This document shows positions 7,472 through 15,724 of a stretch of DNA of 64,000 nucleotides, one piece after another. Location of the stretch: positions 16,730 through 80,729 of the forward strand of contig DCJH01000067.1 of the NCBI GenBank assembly GCA_002317385.1, written 5' to 3'. Position 1 is the stretch's first letter. Every line of letters starts with the position of its first letter. The stretch comes from Prevotella sp. UBA1705. Lineage in GTDB: Bacteria > Bacteroidota > Bacteroidia > Bacteroidales > Bacteroidaceae. Both the position numbers and the translations under genes were made by a program. A model generated the notes under the pieces. That model was given only the letters and a program-made list of their open reading frames with translations, searched no databases and had not been told where the DNA came from.

Positions 7472-8407
7472 TTAGTACAATCCCCAAGCAGAAGTGGTGG
7501 TGTAAGTCTTCTCCACCGCGTCTTCGGTGATGTCGGGCAGGTTGCAGAAGAAGTCTATGCCCGTGCGTTTCTCCAGTTCGTCGATGGTGATGGCATATTG
7601 GGCCATGTTGCTTCCGTTGTCGTTGGTGTTGACCACTTGGTCTGTCCATAGCGCGATGGCACTGTATTCTCCATTGTTCACACGCAGCAAAGCCATATAG
7701 AAATAGCGTGGCACAATGAGCCCGTTGTCCAGTCGGCGGTATATTCTGTTATAGCCGCCATAGGTTCCTTCATCCACTGTGCCGCCCTTGCACACATAGA
7801 GCGTGTCACAGGTCTTGGCAATGGCGCGCACTCGGGCCTCCATCTTGGCCCAGAGTCCAGCGTTGAAAGCCGAGAACTGAGGCTGCATATTGGTGAGATA
7901 GAAGGTTTGGTAGTTGGCGTCGGCAGCATAGAGTCGGTCGGCCGAGGGGCAGATGTGTCCGTGGTCGTAGCTCTGTCCGTTGCCGTAGAACGGGTCCTGA
8001 TACCACTGCATCGACTCCGGGATAAGGTCGTCGTCGGGGTATTGGTTGGTGTCGCTGTAGTAACGGGTGGTGTTACTCTTTAGATAGTTGTTGTCGAGTA
8101 CGTAGCAACTCCACCGCTGTGTCTTGCGTTGGTAGTCCCATTCGGTGATATAGTTGATCACGCCCCCTGCCGATTTGTGGATGAGAATGGTGTCGGTGCC
8201 GCCGTGAGTGCGTGGCATCTCCAAGCGCGCAAACTCGGGTTTGTACACCTTGTTGGCGTTGACGTTGGCCGAAGGCGACGTCGGCGTGGTAGGAGTAGTC
8301 GTTGGGGTTGTGGGGTTGACGACTTCTTCGGTGATGTCGTCGTGGGTACAGGATGCCAAAAGGGCTATCCCGGCCATGAAATAGAATAGCTTCCGATTCA
8401 TAGACAT
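7472..8407 (-). CDS. DNA/RNA non-specific endonuclease lipoprotein (NUC superfamily)
   Basis: 311 residues. The signal ends LLASC with Cys20, so it is a lipoprotein. A Pro/Thr linker (about residues 31-47) precedes the catalytic domain. The family's DRGH active-site motif appears as YDHGHICPSADR: D148, H149, G150, H151 as general base. The conserved TNMQPQ..FNAGLWAKMEA segment supplies the Mg-binding Asn and the Asn/Glu set. The only change is Arg to His at the second motif position. Such enzymes cut DNA and RNA outside the cytoplasm. It lies near a TonB receptor/lipoprotein/phosphatase locus (8907-14911) that may use the products, but rpmE2 with its own promoter stands between, so it is probably transcribed separately. 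Confidence 0.9.
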   Translation of the reverse strand: MSMNRKLFYFMAGIALLASCTHDDITEEVVNPTTPTTTPTTPTSPSANVNANKVYKPEFARLEMPRTHGGTDTILIHKSAGGVINYITEWDYQRKTQRWSCYVLDNNYLKSNTTRYYSDTNQYPDDDLIPESMQWYQDPFYGNGQSYDHGHICPSADRLYAADANYQTFYLTNMQPQFSAFNAGLWAKMEARVRAIAKTCDTLYVCKGGTVDEGTYGGYNRIYRRLDNGLIVPRYFYMALLRVNNGEYSAIALWTDQVVNTNDNGSNMAQYAITIDELEKRTGIDFFCNLPDITEDAVEKTYTTTSAWGLY

Positions 8408-8442
8408 GATGATTTGTTACCTGTATAGACGCTTAGAGATAG

Positions 8443-8489
8443 AAAAAGTGCGACAGAACGTATATGCAACTACGTTCAACCGCACTTTT
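8443..8489 (-). terminator. Terminator downstream of rpmE2
   Basis: On the minus strand AAAAGTGCG pairs with CGCACTTTTT, with an inner GAACGTA/TACGTTC stem and a T run at the end. It lies between the L31 stop at 8528 and the nuclease start at 8407. Confidence 0.85.
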
Positions 8490-8527
8490 ATTAAAATCGT
8501 ATATACAGTGTAAGTGTATGTCGAGTA

Positions 8528-8779
8528 TTACTTCTTCAGCTTACCGTAACGGTTCATGAAGCGGTCTACGCGACCAGCAGTGTCGACAAGTTTGCTCTTT
8601 CCTGTGTAGAAAGGATGAGACGTACTTGAGATTTCGACCTTAACCACGGGGTAAGTTTCGCCTTCAAACTCTACAGTATCGTTAGTCTTGCATGTAGACT
8701 TTGAGAGGAACATATCGCCGTTGGACATATCCTTGAATACGACGGGGCGATAGTTTTCGGGATGAATACCTTTTTTCAT
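8528..8779 (-). CDS. rpmE2: 50S ribosomal protein L31 type B
   Basis: 83 residues, the expected length for type B L31. It is a component of the large ribosomal subunit. The sequence begins MKKGIHPENYRPVVFKDMSNG and contains ISSTSHPFYTGKSKLVDTAGRVDRF, the family hallmark. The Zn-binding cysteines of type A L31 are absent (the one Cys, in STCKTND, is not part of a CxxC pair), so this is the zinc-independent form often induced under zinc limitation. It is monocistronic: an exact promoter lies at 8832-8863 and a terminator at 8443-8489. Confidence 0.97.
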   Translation of the reverse strand: MKKGIHPENYRPVVFKDMSNGDMFLSKSTCKTNDTVEFEGETYPVVKVEISSTSHPFYTGKSKLVDTAGRVDRFMNRYGKLKK

Positions 8780-8831
8780 TTTACTTATCTGTTATTTCGT
8801 TTATATTTCCTTGCTAAACACTTAGCGGGTG

Positions 8832-8863
8832 CAAAATTACAAAGAATTATGCAACCCGCCAAA
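8832..8863 (-). promoter_or_regulatory. Consensus promoter of rpmE2
   Basis: On the minus strand TTTG (8863-8860), a 20-bp spacer and TAATTTTG (8839-8832) is an exact match to the Bacteroidetes housekeeping promoter. The predicted leader is about 50 nt. Confidence 0.8.
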
Positions 8864-8906
8864 TATTTAATGGACTATTTGTCCTTTATATCCTCGTAGC
8901 CTAATG

Positions 8907-10349
8907 CTATTTCAATGTTACGACAATTGATTTGATATATATAGCTCCAACTTTGTCGTTAGCAATGGTGAAGTATTTGTAGTTACCGCCGCTAAGATCA
9001 TACGTATATGAGAATTCTTTATACTTGTCTCCCGTGGTCATTGTTGGGGTAGCTGTGATGGCATTGGAATTGGGGTGAGCCGCATTTCCTGCATAGAAGC
9101 TATATCCTGGGTCGTATTTGCTGCTGATAGCAACACTCATGACAACTGTCACACTCTTGATTTCAGAGGCGAAAGCGTCTGCATTGAAGATGAAGCCTTG
9201 TTTTGTTGCATCAGAAGCATTGCCCTGCACTTGGATACCTTCACCCAGACTTCCGTCAGAGATACAAACTTTTGCACCCTTATAAGTGATGTTGTTGAAC
9301 TTCCAAGTGTACCAAGTATCTGCATTTGCAACATCTTGTGAACCATATTTACCTGTTGCTAATGTGTTGGTTGTCGTAGCTCCGCTTGCAATCAAATCTG
9401 CTGTCATCGTCTCGCCTGTGGTTCCTTGGCCACCAGTATTGCCACCTGTGTTACCACCGGTATTGCCTCCAGAGGTCTGGCCATTGAGGCTAATGAGCTT
9501 GCCGCCCATGTTCATTTCTGGTGTATTGCCACTGTAGTTGACGAGTTTTCCGTAAAGTACCACTTTGTCTCCGTTCTTTAACTGGTCGGTAGCAGTATAT
9601 TTATCACCGTTGAAATAGTAGCTTCTAAAAATCTTGAACTTACCATTCTCGGTGCCATCGTCAGATATATCAAATGTTGCATTGCCGTAGTTGGTGTCGA
9701 TTTGCGGTGTGCCGACGATGGTTCCTGCTACATATACCTCTGCTGTGGGCTGGTTGGCAGGCAGTGCAGTGGTAATACTCAGAGCTTTAGCCACATTGTA
9801 GGGAGATGCCTCCGTGCCTTCGCCGGCAGGAGCTGTGGTGCTGCCGCCAGTGTTTCCACCTGAGTTTCCGCCGCTGGTCTTGCCATTGATAGACACAATC
9901 TTGCTACCCATGTCCACTTCCTTGATACCATTGCGGTTATTCAAAACACCCAAAATTACCAGCGTATCGCCCACTGCAAATTCGTTCCCATTAGTGAATT
10001 TGTCACCATTAAAGTAGTATCCGCGATAAACTTTCAATGGAATGGTGCTGGTCTTGGAATCTCCCAAGTTGTAGGTGGCGTTGCCATAGGTGGTGCTGAT
10101 TTCATCAATTTTGGTTACAACACCCTTGACATATACCTTGTCGGAGGTAAATGTTCCGGCTGTGATAATCTCCAAGGCCTTGGCAACGTTATAGGGAGAT
10201 GCCTCCGTTCCCTCGCCAGCAGGCTCTGCGGGAGTCTCTGTCGGGTTCTCATGATAGTTGATATCGAATGGGGCAGGAACGTCCTCGCAGCTGCTAAGGG
10301 TCATAGCCACCATGGCTAATGCAAGTACTGATTTAATGATCTTTTTCAT
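8907..10349 (-). CDS. OB-fold-type repeat lipoprotein of a TonB locus
   Basis: 480 residues. The lipoprotein signal ends TLSSC (Cys20). Two homologous domains follow, each opened by AGEGTEASPYNVAKAL (about residues 46-60 and 174-190). Each carries a VYVKG/VYVAG strand, a YGNAT(Y/F) segment, R(G/S)YYFNGDK(F/Y) and ends with G(S/G)K(I/L)(V/I)SxNG(K/Q)TSGGN. This is the layout of the OB-fold (DUF6359-like) modules of Bacteroidetes, though I cannot confirm the family name. Gly/Asn/Thr linkers separate the modules. The C-terminal 160 residues (after GETMTADL) form a different, probably beta-sandwich domain. It is the third gene of a minus-strand operon after the TonB receptor and DUF5689-like gene, 18 bp from the latter. 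OB folds often bind nucleic acid or sugar; the ligand here is inferred only from context. Confidence 0.82.
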   Translation of the reverse strand: MKKIIKSVLALAMVAMTLSSCEDVPAPFDINYHENPTETPAEPAGEGTEASPYNVAKALEIITAGTFTSDKVYVKGVVTKIDEISTTYGNATYNLGDSKTSTIPLKVYRGYYFNGDKFTNGNEFAVGDTLVILGVLNNRNGIKEVDMGSKIVSINGKTSGGNSGGNTGGSTTAPAGEGTEASPYNVAKALSITTALPANQPTAEVYVAGTIVGTPQIDTNYGNATFDISDDGTENGKFKIFRSYYFNGDKYTATDQLKNGDKVVLYGKLVNYSGNTPEMNMGGKLISLNGQTSGGNTGGNTGGNTGGQGTTGETMTADLIASGATTTNTLATGKYGSQDVANADTWYTWKFNNITYKGAKVCISDGSLGEGIQVQGNASDATKQGFIFNADAFASEIKSVTVVMSVAISSKYDPGYSFYAGNAAHPNSNAITATPTMTTGDKYKEFSYTYDLSGGNYKYFTIANDKVGAIYIKSIVVTLK

Positions 10350-10367
10350 CTTGTATGTGTTTTTTTA

Positions 10368-11225
10368 TTATTTTACTTCTTGAACATCATCCAATGTGCG
10401 GATGATCACTTCCCATGTGTTGTTGTAACGCTTCATGATGCCGGTGACATTCACCTTGCCTGTGGGCAGGGTGTTGGCCGCAAAGTCGGCATAATTGCTG
10501 GTGTAGAGCATGATAGAACTACTGCTGTATTCGTTGAAATACACGTTCTTAGAGCCTGCTCCGCCTCCAGCGTTGGCGTAAGTTGCCGTTCCGTCGGCGC
10601 CTTTGAAGGACACGTTCTTCAGCGTTACGAGCTTGCCGCCATAGGTGGTGCCATTCTTTGCGGCAGTCCAAGTGCGGTCAAAGTCTATAGGAGTCACCGT
10701 CTTGCCCAGACCGGTGATTCTGTAATGCTGAGTCCAGAGGCCACGGCTCATGCGGCTCACATACGTCTGGCCGCTGGCGTTGGTATAGGGAGTGCCGATC
10801 ACGGCCTGCTTGCCGTAGTTGCCTACGTAGAGTCCCTTGAGATTGATGAGCACCTCTGCTCCCACGGGAAGGAAGCCATAGAGACCGCCCTGAGAGATTT
10901 CGATGAGTATCGCACCGGTTCCATCGTCTACGGCAATCTCATTGTAGAGGTTGCCCTGCACGTCGTTGCCGGTGACAACAGCCTTGATTTGTTTGTCCTC
11001 AGTGACCTGTGCATAGGACGTTCCGTTGCGATAGTCGGTCTCGATGAGTGTCTTATATTGATTCTTGAGCTCGGCAATGGTCACCACATTGGTCGCCTGG
11101 ATGCTGTCGTTGCCCACTCCGGCCTCGTCGGCGGTGAGCTCGGGCTCGTCCCAGTTGCCATCCATACAGCCTGTGGTGAGGCTGCAAGCCACAGCGAGCA
11201 TCATGATATATTTGAATGTCTTCAT
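10368..11225 (-). CDS. DUF5689-like OB-fold lipoprotein
   Basis: 285 residues. The signal MKTFKYIMMLAVACSLTTGC gives lipid Cys20. The mature protein has the DUF5689 pattern: a TIAELKNQY helix near residue 50, then KQIKAVVTGNDVQGNLYNEIAVDDGTGAI, an OB-fold core, then LPVGAEVLINLKGLYVGNYG. A C-terminal module (GGKLVTLKNVSF ... GKVNVTGIMKRYNN) looks like a second small OB-like fold. It lies 11 bp after the TonB receptor gene and 18 bp before the two-module lipoprotein, clearly one operon. It takes the place that SusD has in Sus-type loci, so it is probably a surface ligand-binding partner of the receptor; this role is inferred. Confidence 0.85.
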   Translation of the reverse strand: MKTFKYIMMLAVACSLTTGCMDGNWDEPELTADEAGVGNDSIQATNVVTIAELKNQYKTLIETDYRNGTSYAQVTEDKQIKAVVTGNDVQGNLYNEIAVDDGTGAILIEISQGGLYGFLPVGAEVLINLKGLYVGNYGKQAVIGTPYTNASGQTYVSRMSRGLWTQHYRITGLGKTVTPIDFDRTWTAAKNGTTYGGKLVTLKNVSFKGADGTATYANAGGGAGSKNVYFNEYSSSSIMLYTSNYADFAANTLPTGKVNVTGIMKRYNNTWEVIIRTLDDVQEVK

Positions 11226-11236
11226 TGTCCTGATGT

Positions 11237-13723
11237 TTAGAATTTGTAAGCGAGGTTCAGCATGCCGTTGGTTCCGAAGGCATAATACTTCTTCGGATTC
11301 TTGGAGAATCGGTAGAGACGGCTGTTGCCTGACGAGGTGTAGTCTGAGCGACTCTGCTCATATCCACCAGTCACGATGCGCTGATTGTTAAGAATATTGG
11401 TTACCATGAAGTTGATAGAGAGGCTTCCGGTCTTCAGGCGGATGCTCTTGCCGATGGAGCCGTCGAACATCCAGCCGCCATGACCTCTTTCCTGAGGCGA
11501 CACGGTGGTCTGTCCAATCTTGTCCAATGCGCTCTTATATCTATAATAAGGAGAGTAGGAAAGATAGATGCGGTCGTACCAGTTGCCGTTCAAGTCGATG
11601 AACCAGCCACCCTGATGATAGCTCAATATGATAGAGGTGGCGGTGAGCGGCGTGCTACTTTCGCGCATGTTCTTCACCAAAGCGATATCATCTGTATAGG
11701 TTCCCTGTGTGGAATTGAGGTAGCGCACGTTGGCGTTGCTCGTGTTCTTGGCATCGCTCAGGGTTCCGATGAGCTTCAGATTGAAGGCTGATGTCAACTT
11801 GAAGTCGAGGCCTCCCTCAATGCCGTAGTACTCTTTCGAGAGGTTGGTCAGTGAGTTATAAGAGAAGCTATTGATGTCGTCGAAGTAGAAACATGTCCAC
11901 TCTGTGGCATGGGTGATGTGGTTGAAATAGCCACTGATGTTGGCGTGGAGCCAGCTGGTCTGCAGCTGATAGCCCACCTCGCTGGAGAATACATGCTCAT
12001 TGTGCAGGTTGGTCACGAAGTCGTTGTTCATCTCGGCAGCGATAAAGGCAGTCGAAGTCTCCGGTGCACGGCTCTCGTAGCCCATGCCGAGGGTGAGTGT
12101 ATTGCCGCGGCCGAGGTTGAAGTTGCCACTAGCCTTGATGCCGCCCTCTACAAATTTAGCCGTCTTGCTCTTGCCATAAGAGTTGTCGGCAAAGAGTCCG
12201 TTGCGCATCATTCCCTCGCGCTGCATGGTCTTTCCGCCCAAGCGAGCGGCCACGGTATAATGCACAATGCCGAAGTCTTCGGCGTAATTGCTCCACAGCT
12301 GGGCCTTCTGGGTGAGCAGGTGATAGTCGTATCCGAAGCGGTCGCCCTCTTTCACCACAGCGTTGGGGTTGTTGAGGTCATACTGCAACTGGTCGGAGCC
12401 TGCAGGATAGGTGCCCAGGGCATAAGAGTTCACGTTGTGATACGACGTCGCGCCGAGCAGATCCTTCATGGTCTGGAACTGGTTGGCATTGTTGTAGCCA
12501 ATGAACACACCATTGTTCCATACGCTCTTCTCCGTCACACGAGAGGAGAGGGTAGAGGCCAGGGTGAGGTTGAGCACGTTGTTGTGGCGTGCCTGGATGA
12601 AATACATCGCGTCGGAACCCTGTGTAGAGGCCTGTCGGTTGGCATAGATGAGCTGGTCGAAGTTGATCTGGCGGGCTGCCTCGCTACCCATGAGATAGTC
12701 GCGGGCGGTGAGGAAATCGTTGTAGCCCTGCAGCGTATTCATAGAGTTCTCACCCCACACGTCGTAGTAGCTCGACGGCAATCTCTTCCAGTAGTCGGGA
12801 TGGGGATTGTCGGTATTGTTGTAGTTGAGCTTGCTGCTGGCATACATGCTATACTTGCCGAAGAGCGAAGTGGTGAGCTTGTTCTTCTCGTTGAGGTTCC
12901 AGTCCCAGGTGAAGATGACTGCCGGAGCAAAGTCGTTCACTACGCGGCTGTTGCGCACCTTGCCGTTCTGGTAGCCCCAATATGGGTTATATTGGTAGCT
13001 GTTAGCCAGCCAGTACATCTCGTCGGTAGATGCTCCCTGTGTGGACCGCTCCGTGGGGTTGCCCCAAGTGGAGAGCGAGAGAGAGTGGTTGCTGCCGATG
13101 AGCTTCTGCACGCCGAAGAAATAAGACAGCGCATTGTAGAATGTGCCGGGCACATAACCCTTGTTGGCCCATCGATAGGTGACGTTGGCCGAGTAGGCCC
13201 AGCCCTTGCTGTTCAGGCCACTGTTATAAGTGTACATGCCGCGCAGGGTGTAGTTGCGGTTGGCTGCCGACAGCGTGATGCGGTGACCAGCAGCCATACT
13301 GGCCGGACGGAAGTTGTAATTGTTGGCTCCGCCCAGTCCGGCGAATGAGAAATTGTTACTTTCAAACGGAAGCGCAGACTCCATATTGCGGGTCTGCTGA
13401 TTCAGTCCGCCTACCAGTGAGTAGCGGAATTGCCCCGACTCCATGTCGTTAACCGGTGTGCCGTTGATGTAGATGTCGTTGTACTTCTGGTTCAACGCAC
13501 GGTAACGGAATCTGACTGGAGAGAAGAGGTACCCCACTTCGGAGGCATAGACATTGGTATTAGAATTAACGATGGTCACATTTTGTGACATGTTGTCGTC
13601 TTCTCCCAACTGTGCCTCAGTGAAAGTAAAAGCTGCTTCACCTACGTTCGTAGAGTCATTTTGGGCGAAGGTTAGTGGAGCGTAGCCTAAGGCCATCAAG
13701 GCCAGGATAAGCTTTTTCTGCAT
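11237..13723 (-). CDS. TonB-dependent receptor of a DUF5689/phosphatase locus
   Basis: 828 residues. The signal peptide MQKKLILALMALGYAPLTFAQ is cleaved near residue 20. The plug-like part (about residues 30-130) has RFRYRALNQKYNDIYINGTPVNDMESGQFRYSLVGGLN, which matches the plug region of this receptor group but is not the SusC type. The rest is a long beta-barrel ending MLNLAYKF with a terminal Phe. It heads an operon with two OB-fold-type lipoproteins and is divergent from an endonuclease/exonuclease/phosphatase. Such arrangements recur in Bacteroidales. Together with the NUC-type nuclease at 7472-8407, uptake of nucleic-acid breakdown products or phosphate-containing compounds is plausible but unproven. 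Confidence 0.88.
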   Translation of the reverse strand: MQKKLILALMALGYAPLTFAQNDSTNVGEAAFTFTEAQLGEDDNMSQNVTIVNSNTNVYASEVGYLFSPVRFRYRALNQKYNDIYINGTPVNDMESGQFRYSLVGGLNQQTRNMESALPFESNNFSFAGLGGANNYNFRPASMAAGHRITLSAANRNYTLRGMYTYNSGLNSKGWAYSANVTYRWANKGYVPGTFYNALSYFFGVQKLIGSNHSLSLSTWGNPTERSTQGASTDEMYWLANSYQYNPYWGYQNGKVRNSRVVNDFAPAVIFTWDWNLNEKNKLTTSLFGKYSMYASSKLNYNNTDNPHPDYWKRLPSSYYDVWGENSMNTLQGYNDFLTARDYLMGSEAARQINFDQLIYANRQASTQGSDAMYFIQARHNNVLNLTLASTLSSRVTEKSVWNNGVFIGYNNANQFQTMKDLLGATSYHNVNSYALGTYPAGSDQLQYDLNNPNAVVKEGDRFGYDYHLLTQKAQLWSNYAEDFGIVHYTVAARLGGKTMQREGMMRNGLFADNSYGKSKTAKFVEGGIKASGNFNLGRGNTLTLGMGYESRAPETSTAFIAAEMNNDFVTNLHNEHVFSSEVGYQLQTSWLHANISGYFNHITHATEWTCFYFDDINSFSYNSLTNLSKEYYGIEGGLDFKLTSAFNLKLIGTLSDAKNTSNANVRYLNSTQGTYTDDIALVKNMRESSTPLTATSIILSYHQGGWFIDLNGNWYDRIYLSYSPYYRYKSALDKIGQTTVSPQERGHGGWMFDGSIGKSIRLKTGSLSINFMVTNILNNQRIVTGGYEQSRSDYTSSGNSRLYRFSKNPKKYYAFGTNGMLNLAYKF

Positions 13724-13867
13724 AGTTGAATGATTAAAGATTATTTTAATAAGTGCAAAATAACGAAATTAATTTTAAATAAAAAAACCTTTTTGATTAA
13801 ATTTTCGGGAAATATCATGTTTTCTCAGAATTAATTACGAAATTTGCACGGAACAAAACAAAACTCA

Positions 13868-14911
13868 ATGAAGCAAAAATTAGTATTATTAACTTTCATG
13901 TTAACCTTAGTGCTGGGTACCTCCGCACAGAAAAAATTCTCGGTCTATGCCGTTGGATTCTACAACCAAGAAAACCTTTTTGACACATGCCATGACGAAG
14001 GAAAGAAAGATTACGACTTCCTCCCATCCGGATCCTATCATTGGGACGGATTGAAGTACAGTCACAAGCTGCATAACATGGCCCGTGCGCTGAGCGACAT
14101 GGGTACCTCTACGCTTCCCGGCGTGGGCTGTGCCATCATAGGTTTGGCCGAGGTGGAGAATGCCAAAGTGCTCACCGACCTCACCAATCAGCCCGAGCTC
14201 AAGGCGCGCAACTATCAGTTCTGCCACATCGAAGGCCCCGACAGCCGTGGCATCGACTGCGCCATGCTCTACAATCCCCAGTTCTTCACCGTAGACAGCG
14301 TGAGCCTTGTGCCCTACGTGCCTACCGAGAAGCAGGACAGTGGGTTCAAGACCCGCGGCTTCCTCACCGTGACCGGACAGCTGGCCGGTGAGCCTGTGGC
14401 CGTCATCGTGTGCCACCTGCCGAGCCGTTTCAGCGGTTCCTATTACAGAGAGGTGGGCGCTGCCCAGGTGAAGGTGCTCAAAGATTCGCTCCTGGTCGCC
14501 GATCCCACCCGCAAGATATTCGTCATGGGCGATATGAACGACGACCCGACCAACCGCAGTATGCACGAGGCGCTCGGCGGAAAAGAGGAAATTGCGATGG
14601 TGGGCGAGAACGATATGTATAACCCCTGGTACAACATCCTGGCCAAGCAGGGCACGGGAACACTGATGTATCAGGGCTCGTGGAACCTGTTCGACCAGAT
14701 TCTGCTCACTCCCAACCTGCTCAATCCGAAGGGCTCCAAGGACTATCGCACCTTGAAATACTGGAAAAACGAGATTCAGCGCATGCCCTATCTCTTCCAG
14801 ACCGAGGGTGCCTACAAGGGCTCTACCAAGCGCACCACGGCCGGCGGCGTATGGCTCGACGGCTTCTCCGACCACTTGCCCGTGGTGGTCTATCTGGTGA
14901 AGGAGCAGTAG
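13868..14911 (+). CDS. Secreted endonuclease/exonuclease/phosphatase family protein
   Basis: 347 residues from the ATG at 13868; an in-frame TTG at 13844 is less likely because the ATG starts a clean signal peptide (MKQKLVLLTFMLTLVLGTSAQ). The catalytic set of the EEP superfamily is complete: FYNQENLFD (metal Asn), GLAEVEN (metal Glu), GIDCAMLY, VCHLPSR (catalytic His), MGDMNDDP (Asp/Asn) and FSDHLPV (terminal Asp-His). Members hydrolyse phosphodiesters in DNA, RNA, phospholipids or inositol phosphates. It is divergent from the TonB/DUF5689/OB-fold operon across 144 bp, and the pairing suggests it generates the transported ligand in the periplasm or outside. Confidence 0.9.
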   Translation: MKQKLVLLTFMLTLVLGTSAQKKFSVYAVGFYNQENLFDTCHDEGKKDYDFLPSGSYHWDGLKYSHKLHNMARALSDMGTSTLPGVGCAIIGLAEVENAKVLTDLTNQPELKARNYQFCHIEGPDSRGIDCAMLYNPQFFTVDSVSLVPYVPTEKQDSGFKTRGFLTVTGQLAGEPVAVIVCHLPSRFSGSYYREVGAAQVKVLKDSLLVADPTRKIFVMGDMNDDPTNRSMHEALGGKEEIAMVGENDMYNPWYNILAKQGTGTLMYQGSWNLFDQILLTPNLLNPKGSKDYRTLKYWKNEIQRMPYLFQTEGAYKGSTKRTTAGGVWLDGFSDHLPVVVYLVKEQ

Positions 14912-14919
14912 AAAAGCCT

Positions 14920-15082
14920 CTCTCCCTTGCCCCTCCCCCTCAAGGAGGGGCGTAATCATGACCGCAGGGGAGGCCACGGCAGGGGTCATCTCAACTCAAA
15001 GCAATATGGTTTCAACATCAACCAACAAGCATAACACTTCCCTCCCCACGAGAGAGGGGGCAGGGGGAGAGCCAGAGTCTCA
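14920..15082 (+). repeat. Two G/C-rich dispersed repeats entering a gene's 5' end
   Basis: 14925-14950 reads CTTGCCCCTCCCCCTCAAGG and GAGGGGCG. 15045-15082 reads CTTCCCTCCCCACGAGAGAG, then GGGGCAGGGGGAGAGCC, nearly the element at 29-66. The second copy lies in frame within the N-terminal coding region of the glycosylase-like gene. Confidence 0.6.
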
Positions 15083-15647
15083 CCCCTTCGACCCCTTTCT
15101 CCCTTCCAACGCCAGGCTCCTCATGCTTGGCACTTTCCCTCCAGCGCCCAAGAGATGGTGCATGGAGTGGTATTATCCCAATTTCACCAACGACATGTGG
15201 CGCATCTTCGGCATCTGTTTCTTTGCCGACAAGATGCGCTTTGTCGATGCTGCCAACAAGACCTATCGCCTGGACGACATCCAGCAGTTCATGCGGGAGC
15301 GCGGCGTGGGCATCTTCGACACCTGCCAGCGCATACGCCGCACCACCGGCACCGCCTCCGACAAAGACCTTGAGGTCATAGAGGAGGCCGACCTCGACGG
15401 CATGCTCCGCGCCATGCCCGAGTGCCGGGCGGTGATAGCCGCAGGCCAATTGGCCACCGACATCTTCACCCGTCACTATGGCATCGACGCCTCCCACATG
15501 AAGATGGGCGAGCATGTGGACTTCTCGTTCGAGGGCCGCACGGTGAGCCTCTACCGCGAGCCGAGCTCCTCCAGGGCCTATCCCATGAAGGTAGAGCAGA
15601 AAGCTGAGTACTACGCCCGTATGTTCCGCGACATCGGTCTGCTCTGA
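15006..15647 (+). CDS. Uracil-DNA glycosylase-family protein
   Basis: 213 residues from 15006; an ATG at 14958 is also in frame. The core begins at PFDPFLPSNARLLMLGTFPP, where GTFPP is the glycosylase motif 1, and continues with KRWCMEWYYPNFTNDMWRIFG, CRAVIAAGQLATD and the C-terminal SSSRAYP, where UDG-fold enzymes carry their second active-site loop. Family members remove uracil or mismatched bases from DNA. The first 25 or so residues are encoded largely by a dispersed G/C-rich repeat (SLPTREGAGGEP) and are unlike the family, which normally starts just before HPF. No other start codon exists between 15006 and the conserved core, so the extension is either translated or the gene starts at a non-standard codon. 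Confidence 0.82.
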   Translation: MVSTSTNKHNTSLPTREGAGGEPESHPFDPFLPSNARLLMLGTFPPAPKRWCMEWYYPNFTNDMWRIFGICFFADKMRFVDAANKTYRLDDIQQFMRERGVGIFDTCQRIRRTTGTASDKDLEVIEEADLDGMLRAMPECRAVIAAGQLATDIFTRHYGIDASHMKMGEHVDFSFEGRTVSLYREPSSSRAYPMKVEQKAEYYARMFRDIGLL

Positions 15648-15724
15648 GCGCCGGCTCATTTCTCACCATTCCATTTTCTAATCCCGTATTATCCTATTCC
15701 CTCCTATAACCCCATTCAACCCTT

